From: Prorocentrum cordatum
Lineage: Eukaryota > Sar > Dinophyceae > Prorocentrales > Prorocentraceae
Direction of reading: 5' to 3'
Length of the DNA: 64,000 bases
Assembly (NCBI GenBank): GCA_963575745.1
Contig: CAUYUJ010017828.1
Span: 65,001-129,000, forward strand
Positions 1 to 6,936 of this stretch are shown piece after piece; within the stretch, counting starts at the first letter, position 1, and each line of letters opens with the position of its first letter. The notes under the pieces are model-generated. The model had not been told where the DNA came from. It saw only the letters and a list, made by a program, of their open reading frames with translations, and made no database searches. A program made the position numbers and the translations under genes.

Positions 1-277
1 ATCGGCGATGGGGCCGCGGTAGCGAGTGCGCAGGTCCCGGGGCGGAGCAGGGCTATCAGCAGGCCCCCATGGGCGATGAGTGGGCGATTGGGGGTCGATG
101 CGTCCCCCCCGAGCCTATCCTCCCTGTCGTTGCCCCTGAGCTCACCCCCCCGTCCGCCATCTCCTCTCCTCCCCCTCCTCCTCCCCCCTCCGCATCCTCC
201 TCGTCCTCATCCTCGTCCTTCTCGTCCCCCTCCACGACGCAAGTGGGTCGCGAGGGAAACGGGTCCTGGACTTCGGT
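1..277. other. Non-genic GC-rich DNA with a polypyrimidine tract
   Basis: No gene is supported. Positions about 160-233 are an almost pure C/T tract dominated by CCT and CGTCCT units. The overlapping open frames here (poly-P, poly-S, poly-E) simply reflect this composition. Confidence 0.6.
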
Positions 278-425
278 CGGACATGTCCTCCTACAGGCTG
301 GTTTAGGAAAAAACAAAAAGTAGTTATAACATAATCAAACATAGTCAAAAAGGGCACGACAAATCGTTCCAGACTTATTGTTAAATTATTCTTGAATGTT
401 CCCTTGGAGAGAGATATGGCCCTGT
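278..425 (+). mobile_element. MITE-like element, family M1, copy a (degenerate)
   Basis: The left end resembles the M1 terminus (ACATGTCCTCCTACAGG). The AT-rich middle holds the family motif AAACATAGTCAAAA, and the right end (TTCCCTTGGAGAGAGATATG) is a decayed inverted copy. The best copy of this family is at 19,287-19,442, where the terminal inverted repeats are perfect. No ORF is expected. Confidence 0.5.
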
Positions 426-579
426 CCCCCAGGACCAGCTTGTGGCTTTGGTCTTGTCCTGAGGGCCCCATGGCCGCAGGGAGCCGGGCCCCTGGCAAAA
501 ACCCGCCTCTTCAGGACCCGTCGGCCTCCCAGCGGCGCCAGAGGAGTGAAGGGGCCTCTTCTGGCCACAGCCACGGGGG

Positions 580-705
580 CTGCCAGACCCCCGACGTCGT
601 GATTTTTTCATGGCGTCCACTCCCCCATGAGGTCTGGACCCCTTCTCCAGGGCCAGTTTTTCATCCTGAGTCGTTTTTCGACGGTCCCGAGCCGAGGCCC
701 AGAAA
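580..705 (-). repeat. Dispersed repeat family R2, ~105-bp unit
   Basis: Read on the minus strand this gives the R2 pattern: ACCGTCgAAAAACGACTCAG, GATGAAAAACTGG, GGGGTCCAGACC, ATGAAAAAATCACGACGTCG. Other copies lie near 18,069, 18,509, 18,727, 19,090 (minus), 42,355, 42,620 and 46,150. The stretch 600-800 matches 19,090-19,275 in order and orientation, so a larger segment containing R2 has been duplicated. Confidence 0.6.
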
Positions 706-932
706 AGGACCTCCAGAAGGCGAAAACGGCCAAAAGCCTTCCGTCGTGATTATTTCACGACGCGAGGGGGTCTGCGTGCCCGGCCCAGGGTGTCCCCAGC
801 CTCTGCCGCGCCAGCCCTGGGGCCCCTGGGCCTCGCGCAGGGTGCTCTGGGGGGCCACCCTGGCTGCCAATGGGGGCCCTGGGAACGCCGCGGGCCTCAA
901 GGACACCTCCGGCAGCGCCCGGGAGCCGGCGT

Positions 933-1066
933 TGAGTCGGGTACAGGAGGAAAATTCAAAGACAGCCCCAAACATAGTCAGGGGACGTTTTTGGGGGGTA
1001 TCTTTGTTTATTTTTGGCATATCTGACTTTTCGCCCAGAATCCGCCTGGAGGGGACATGCCCGACC
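933..1066 (-). mobile_element. MITE-like element, family M1, copy b
   Basis: On the minus strand it begins GTCGGGCATGTCCCCTCCAG and ends TCCTCCTGTACCCGAC, the M1 inverted ends. Between them is the AT-rich core with CTGACTATGTTTGGGG. It is about 134 bp and non-coding. Confidence 0.55.
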
Positions 1067-1823
1067 GAAAGCTGGCGCTCCCCGACCTCTGGATCTGAGG
1101 TGCTGCTCGCGGACCCGAGCCCCCTCCGGAGCTTCCCTCTAGCAGCGCCTTCGCTGCAGGGCGCGGGCGGGTGGGCACCGCACGTCGCAGCGCCCCCCAG
1201 AGCGCCCACTCGGATGCTCGCCGGTTCTCGAAGGCTTTCGGAGCCTTCTCCGCCTTCTCGAGGGCCGTCGGCGCTCCTCGGATGCTCCTCGGATGCTCTC
1301 CGGGGGCTCTCGGAGGTCGCCGCCGTCGCCCTCTGCCGGTGTGGCCGGTGCCGCAGGGTGGGTACCGCTCGCCGCCTCTCCGTCTGAAGTGCGGCCTCTT
1401 TTGGTCGCCGAAGAGAAGCGCGCGATGAGGAGTGCCTCCCTCGCGTGCGTGGGCGCAAGGGGTACGTTCCCATGCTCGCTGGGCAGCTTTCTCTCTTTGG
1501 CGCAGCCTGTGATCCTGAGGCCGCACTGTGCCTGTGCCCGAGAGCGGCCGCCCGTACTTGGCACATCTCTATCCTGGGCCTGTGTCGGGTGTTGCTAGAA
1601 GTGCCCCTGGCGCCAAAGGTGCCCGCAGGATTTCCACGGACGCCCCCCGCGGCCTCCAGAGCGCCCCTCATGAGGCCCAGGGGGACCCATGGGGCTCCAG
1701 AAATGGAGCGAACAGCTGGGGGCACCTTGGGTCCGGGGGCACTTCCAGTAACACCCGACCTGTGGGAGCTCGGAAGTTCGTACGGTTGCCCCGTCCGCGC
1801 CAGAAATGCGGACTCGGCACAAA
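1067..1823. other. Intergenic, nothing recognised
   Basis: This is GC-rich DNA with overlapping open frames on both strands. None gives a protein with recognisable motifs, and several overlap completely in different frames, as expected from stop-poor GC-rich DNA. Confidence 0.5.
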
Positions 1824-2014
1824 CGAAATGGGTACGCGGAAAGAATGGGTACATTGCCCAACAGCAATTCTTGTTTCATTTTGAACAAGACTCGCTGTCC
1901 GCGCCGCCGCGGCTGTGTCCGTTTGAGACAGAAGGCCGCCTGCCCAACAGAGGCCGCTGTTAGTTTGGGACAGCATTTGTTGTTGGGCATTGTACCCATT
2001 TTTCCGTACCCATT
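1824..2014. mobile_element. Fold-back (MITE-like) element with ~42-bp inverted ends
   Basis: The left end reads AAATGGGTACGCGGAAAG then AATGGGTACATTGCCCAACA (to about 1,865). The right end, reverse-complemented from 2,014, reads AATGGGTACGGAAAAATGGG then TACAATGCCCAACAACAAAT. These are imperfect terminal inverted repeats around a ~100-bp core. No clear target duplication is visible. Non-coding; the ORFs crossing it are incidental. Confidence 0.65.
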
Positions 2015-2990
2015 CGGGGCGTCCAAATGGACGGCCAAGAGCTCTCGCTTCGCGTGTCGACGCGGCGGCCCCAGCGACCATGACATACCCTGCGCGACCA
2101 GACGGCGTGTCTCGCCGCTCCGCAGGGCGGGGGGGGGAGGGCTCGGGAACAGCTCGGAGCCTTGGCTCGCTTGGCTTTTGCTTTTCGGAGATCGAGGCGC
2201 AGTACGGTGTTGGCAGTGGGTAAGGAACCCTTAGATCAGGAATCCAGGGTCTGGAAGCCAGAGGAACTGCAATCGTGGATCGGACATGGATGTCGCCGCC
2301 GCCCTCATTGGATAAGGAATCATCCAAGGTCTGACGCCTCCTGGGACTATTCTTAACAAACGCCTCCACCGTAAGTTGTGGTTGAGGCAATTGCGAGCAG
2401 GAGCAGGTGACGAGCTCCGAGTGCAATATCTCCAACACGCACGACTTCAAGAACTGCGTCGCACTGGGCCCCACGTCCGTGAAGCTGGCTGCTTGGTGCG
2501 AAGAGTGGGCATACGAGCGCCGCATCGAGGTGCCATTGACCAGAACGTGGGACGTGACGTGTAGCATGAATGTGACAAGCTACGAAGGGAGCCGCGCCGA
2601 CACGCGCCCAGGTATGTCAAGTGCAACACACTCGCCCAGACCAGTGCATGGCAGGCCGCACGATACATCACGATGGCGCGGAGCCTAGCAGTCGATGGGG
2701 AAAACTGCCCTCTGCATTGGGAGGGTATCCAAAGCTTCTGCCACCAGCGGGAGTGGAACCTTGCCCCACCCCTCCCATCGGATCATTAATTCACCCCCGA
2801 ACTGATGCTCCTTGAATGCTTTTTGCGGGCAGCGCTGCGCAAGGTGTGGAGGCAAACCCCAGACTTCGGGTGCTGGGTGCTGTCGCCGTGCAGCGCGCGT
2901 GCTTCAGGAGTTGGCAACGCCACATCGGGGGCCAGCTGCTGAATCTTCCACGGGCCCAGCTGCACAGCAGGTGGTTGCCTCGGGAGCCAC
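2015..2990. other. Intergenic, nothing recognised
   Basis: No conserved protein motif was found in the six short open frames here, and no repeat was noticed. I see nothing I can name. Confidence 0.4.
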
Positions 2991-3640
2991 CACCGCCTCG
3001 TCCGAGCGCACGACGAGGAGCGACGAGGACGAGGACGACGAGGACGAGAACGAGGACGAGAACGACGACGAAGACGACGAGGACGACGACGAGGACGACG
3101 GCGAGCGACCACGACGACGACGATGATGAACGACGACAACGATGACGACAGCGACGACGACGAGCGACGCCCGGAGGTCTCGCAGAGGTCTCTAGAGCTC
3201 TAGAGGTCTCTGGAGCCCTCAGGAGGCCTCCTGCGGAGACCTCCTGCGGAGGCCTCCAGAAACCCGTCGGAAGTCCTCCGAGGACTCCTGGAGGGCCTCG
3301 AAGGCCTTCGAAGGCGTACGACGACGGACGACGGCGAGCGATGACGAGCGACGACGACGACGAGGACGAAGCCGAGCGACCACGACGACGACGACGACGA
3401 CGACGAGCGACGACAACGACGACGACGACCACGACGACGACGAGCGACGCCCTGAGGCTTCCAGAAGTCTCCAGAGGTCTCCGGAGCCCTCTGGGCTCGA
3501 GGCCCTCCGAAGGTCCTCCGAAGGCCTCCGGAGGCCCTCGAAGACATTCGAAGGCGTTCGACGACGACGGGCGACGGCGAGCGACAACGCGCGACGACAA
3601 CGACGACGACGACGGCCGACGACGAAAAACAACGAGGCGA
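2991..3640. repeat. Composite tandem repeat: GAC/GAG trinucleotides alternating with GGCCTC-rich blocks
   Basis: GACGAC/GAGGAC tracts (2,998-3,170; 3,335-3,450; 3,560-3,620) alternate with blocks rich in GAGGCCTCC and TCTCTGGAGCCCTC (3,165-3,320; 3,450-3,560). The junction GAAGGCGT(A/T)CGACGACG recurs at about 3,311 and 3,556, giving a period of about 245 bp. The reading frames through it are poly-D/E/R on one strand and poly-V/S/R on the other, and are not gene candidates. Confidence 0.8.
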
Positions 3641-4516
3641 AGAGGAGATCTGGCGAGCACGTGCCTACGAAGGCGTCGCTGCCCACGTGGCGTATAAGCG
3701 GTATGCTCATTACCTCCATCCTCGTCCTCGTCGACGTCCCTCTCCTCCTCTTTCTCCTACTCCTACGAGCATCACAAATGCCTGAGAGTACAGATACTTG
3801 CCCGCGGCCACCCATTGGCGAGGAAGGCGAGACCGCAGCAATTGTGCAAAAGCCTGCGGGCACCACGCGCATGCACAACAAAAAGCTGGACCGTGTCGGG
3901 ACCGCAATGGCCCGAGAGAGGTGCGACATGCTAATGCCACAGCAATCTGCGATAACCACACCCTGCGAGTGCTGGGCATGCCTGCGAGCACCAAAACATC
4001 CGAAGCATGCCTGCGAGCACCGCGCCACAGCAGCGCGAGCGCCACAGTAGCAAATATCCTGCGAACGCCACAGTAGCCTCGGAGGAGACGCAAGCGCTGG
4101 GACTGCACCTTGCTGCGAGACTGTGGTGCACGAGCGCACGGCGGCGGTGCCTGGGGCGCACTGAGGAGAGGGAGCGCTACGTAATGGTGGGGGGCAAGGG
4201 CCGTAACGCGCGTGATGGCCCAGGGAGGTAAAACAACAGGCTCCTTGTCTTCCTCCGCCTTACAATGCTCGTCCTCTTGTTTGTCGTCCTCCTCTTCCTT
4301 CTTGTCCTCCTCCTCCGCCATCTCGGGCGCGAGAGACGCAGAGGGTCAGCGGGGTCCAGCTTTTGTTGCACCGCGGACTCCGTCGCCACCGTGCCGTCCT
4401 GCGCGGGGGGAGGGGGGCGGAAGGGGGCGCAGAGGGCAAAGAGGACGGATGCTGATGAGGACGATGAGGATGAGGATGAGGGATTGATGCTGATGATGAC
4501 GATGACGATGGCGATG
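3641..4516. other. Non-genic DNA with short polypyrimidine and GAT tracts
   Basis: No recognisable gene. TGCGAGYRC-type short repeats occur at about 3,960-4,080, a CCT/CTT tract at 4,240-4,325, and a GAT/GAG-rich tract at 4,452-4,516. The GAT tract directly abuts the retrotransposon that starts at 4,517. Confidence 0.55.
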
Positions 4517-4621
4517 ATCATCAAAGCTCGTTTTTGCCAGTGGTCAGGTGTGAGGGCGAGCTGCATGGAGTGGCGCGAGACGCCACGGCGAGGTCGACAG
4601 CGCACACACTTTACATGCCAA
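4517..4621 (-). repeat. Split direct repeat B2 (3' terminus of the retrotransposon)
   Basis: 105 bp, near-identical to B1, separated from A2 by 48 bp (4,622-4,669). Outside it the sequence is GAT-rich simple repeat. Confidence 0.88.
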
Positions 4622-4669
4622 GGAGCAAGGTTAAAAGAAAGTAGGTAGGAGGTGGGTATGGCTGGATGG

Positions 4670-4731
4670 TGCGCCTTGAGCCCCCGAATGGCGGCGGATT
4701 GCGCAGATGAAAACCGTGCAAGCACAAATAT
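4670..4731 (-). repeat. Split direct repeat A2
   Basis: 62 bp identical to A1 at the other end of the element. B1 and A2 meet at 4,730-4,731, as expected where the circular-junction template copies the ends. Confidence 0.9.
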
Positions 4732-4834
4732 CATCAGAGCTCGTTTTTGCCAGTGGTCAGGTGTGAGGGCGAGCTAAATGGAGTGGCGCGAGACGCCACG
4801 GCGAGGTCGACAGAGCACACACTTTACATGCCAA
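4730..4834 (-). repeat. Split direct repeat B1
   Basis: 105 bp matching B2 (4,517-4,621) with four substitutions and no gaps. It lies 39 bp after the last in-phase stop of the coding region and abuts A2. Its core is AGCTCGTTTTTGCCAGTGGT to ACACACTTTACATGCCAA on the plus strand, with a GGCGCGAGACGCC hairpin in the middle. Confidence 0.9.
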
Positions 4835-4872
4835 ATCTGCAGGCATGCTTGCAAGCTGGTATCGCCGAATTC

Positions 4873-5668
4873 TCACAGATGCCTCTGGAAAGAGGCAGCA
4901 ATCTTTGCAACGTGAGCATTATAAAATGACCGCGCCAGAGCTTTACAGAAGCGCACTGGGTATATGGCGGCAGCACTAGTGGCAAAAGTCCCGTCGGGTC
5001 TCTTGCCACTGAGGATCTCATGACGTTGGCTTAGAGCTCTGGCATCTGGTGTCACGCCACGGCGTGGGGCCCAGCAAACCCAAGAGGAGCCCTGTGTCTT
5101 TCCGCCACCGGGTGCCCCACATGCACATAAAAGTAACAACATGCTCAACACCTCGTCGGCGGATGAGGCGCTTGTAGTCAGGCAAGAGCCAGAGCCGAGA
5201 GGTCTTGGGATTCTCGACAGACCACGGCACACTGAGGGCCAGAGAGGCACGAGCAAGCGATGCGACGAATTTGTTCAGACAGTTGGAGGCATCAACCTGA
5301 GCTTGCAACTTAAACGACTGATCGGGAAGCCCAAACAGATGCTCGTCTGACCGGACAGCTGGTGGACCGATGCCGTATCCTCTGGCCCGCGTGGGTGTGT
5401 TACATGGAACGCCAGCGTGCCAGCCAAGCAGCAAACCTGCTCGGAGCCACGCGTTTATTTTGCCACGATTCTCAGAGCGCGTCAGGTCGTACTGTTCACC
5501 AAGAGACAGGTCCCAAACGAGGACCCAGAAGCCCATGGCTCCTGCGGCACGGGCGAAGCCGCCATGCCCAGAAAACAGCTCAAGTATGACGGGCGCGCTC
5601 AGACGGGCTGCGGCAAAGGTGAGGGCACCTCGAAAACGGGTCGGCTCAGGTGTTCGACGCAGGCACCT
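4873..5668 (-). CDS. C5-methyltransferase-like domain, split over two frames
   Basis: About 255 aa in two phases. The first (5,668 to about 5,060) has ILELFSGHGGFARA (SAM-binding motif I type), VWDLSLGEQYDLT, GVPCNTPTRARG (like the Pro-Cys motif IV; the Cys is at about 5,404) and VPWSVENPKTSRLW (like the ENV motif VI). The second (about 5,090-4,873) continues with SQRHEILSGKRPDGTFAT and AAAIYPVRFCKALA, and stops 39 bp before repeat B1. The second phase equals that of the recombinase, so two compensating indels (near 5,640 and 5,070) would explain the breaks. The motif order fits cytosine-5 methyltransferases, but the short length and lack of a clear target-recognition region leave the substrate open. 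Methyltransferase domains are known in other DIRS elements, usually of the adenine type. Confidence 0.65.
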
Positions 5669-6936
5669 CCGTGTCGCTGCAGCCAGAGGGGTAGACGATG
5701 CAGCACTTCTGTGAGACGGCTGCCCTTCTCGTAGCGGCGCACACTGCTCCAGGTGCGCCACCGGCCACGGCGGCGTATCTCTTCCAGCGTTCGGCAGGAG
5801 GCCGCGGAGTCGTGAGACGGCCCGGCGTGTCGTAGCTGGTACAGGTGCACGGCGCCGAGGCGGCGGAGGCCGAGGGCGGTCACCGCCCGCCGGAACTCCT
5901 GGGGCACGTCCGCGGGCGAGATGAGGAAGAGCGAGCCGGGCAAGCCTGCGGCCCCGCCCTCTCGGGCGACGGCGCTCGCCCTCCAGCCCGCGCCCCACCT
6001 GCGAGCCAGCATCCAGTCCAGGCTGGCTGCCAACCGCTGATGACGAGGCAGGTCGAGACGCACGGAGTTGTCGAACTCGTTCGTCTTGGAGACGTCGCCC
6101 ACCTCGGCCGCGTGGAGCGTCAGGCTCCAGAAGCGGTGGGCCGCGCCACGCGACATCAGCGGCGGCACGGGGTCCACGGCTCGCAGCTTGTGAATCTCTC
6201 CCGGCCGACCGTAGATCTCGAACAGCAGCCACGCCGCCAGCGCAGCCTCGTAGGACCGCTGGAGGAGAAGCCAGTTGACGATCAGGAAGACCACCTCGAT
6301 CGGCAGCGCCTGGCGGCTCTTCGGCGGCGCCAGGTTTCTCCAGCCCACAGCGGCCTGCTTCGCCTGCGGGAGGCGGAGCTGGCCGTGCCGACTGAACTCG
6401 GGCCGCATCCAAGCGATGGCCGCGATGAGGCGGTTGGCGTAGGTCAGGTGCTTCCCCTCGTTGAACATCACGTGCAGGTAGCCTACCGCCGCCTTGTCGA
6501 CGTCCGCGGCCGAGGACAGCGCCATCTGCTGGCTCCTGGCCCAGGTCACGAACGCGGTGTACAGCACCTGGTAGGCCTCCCTGCCCCTCGCCGTGCGCAC
6601 CGCGGCGGCGTTGAGCACCTGCACGCCCGGCGGAGGCCGCACCTCGGCCGCCCGCTCCCGAGGGGTCTGGGGGCGCGGCGTCGCCGCCGCCGGCCTGCGC
6701 CTCACGCCCTGCAGAGGGCCCGGCGCGGTCCGCGCGGCAGGCGCGGCCTGGCGAGCAGCGCGGCGGCCCGGCCAGACCGGGGGGGCCCGGTCGCGAGGCT
6801 GCCGAGGTCGACGAAGGCTGGCTCCGCGGCGACCGACTCCGGCGGCGAGCCCGCCCCAGCATGCCGGTCGCACTCCCTCTGCCCAGGCAGCGGGGGCGCA
6901 CTCTCGCAAGGCGAAGGCGACGAAGCTGGACAGCAT
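5599..6936 (-). CDS. Tyrosine recombinase of the retrotransposon
   Basis: 445 aa from the ATG at 6,936; the start is uncertain because the frame overlaps the RT ORF tail by 235 bp. Residues 1-105 are Arg/Pro/Ala-rich; 115-205 resemble the helical core-binding domain of phage-type integrases. Catalytic domain: Arg244 in IYGRPGEIHKL (Arg I), HLYQLRHAGPSHD at 364-376 (Arg369 as Arg II, with Tyr366 in the usual His place of HxxR), then GRWRTWSSVRRYEK at 391-404 with Tyr402 as the likely nucleophile. It would join a circular or linear cDNA to the target. The frame ends at 5,599 but the same phase reopens downstream (5,256-4,873), so it probably once continued as one protein into the methyltransferase-like domain. 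Confidence 0.87.
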   Translation of the reverse strand: MLSSFVAFALRECAPAAWAEGVRPACWGGLAAGVGRRGASLRRPRQPRDRAPPVWPGRRAARQAAPAARTAPGPLQGVRRRPAAATPRPQTPRERAAEVRPPPGVQVLNAAAVRTARGREAYQVLYTAFVTWARSQQMALSSAADVDKAAVGYLHVMFNEGKHLTYANRLIAAIAWMRPEFSRHGQLRLPQAKQAAVGWRNLAPPKSRQALPIEVVFLIVNWLLLQRSYEAALAAWLLFEIYGRPGEIHKLRAVDPVPPLMSRGAAHRFWSLTLHAAEVGDVSKTNEFDNSVRLDLPRHQRLAASLDWMLARRWGAGWRASAVAREGGAAGLPGSLFLISPADVPQEFRRAVTALGLRRLGAVHLYQLRHAGPSHDSAASCRTLEEIRRRGRWRTWSSVRRYEKGSRLTEVLHRLPLWLQRHGGACVEHLSRPVFEVPSPLPQPV

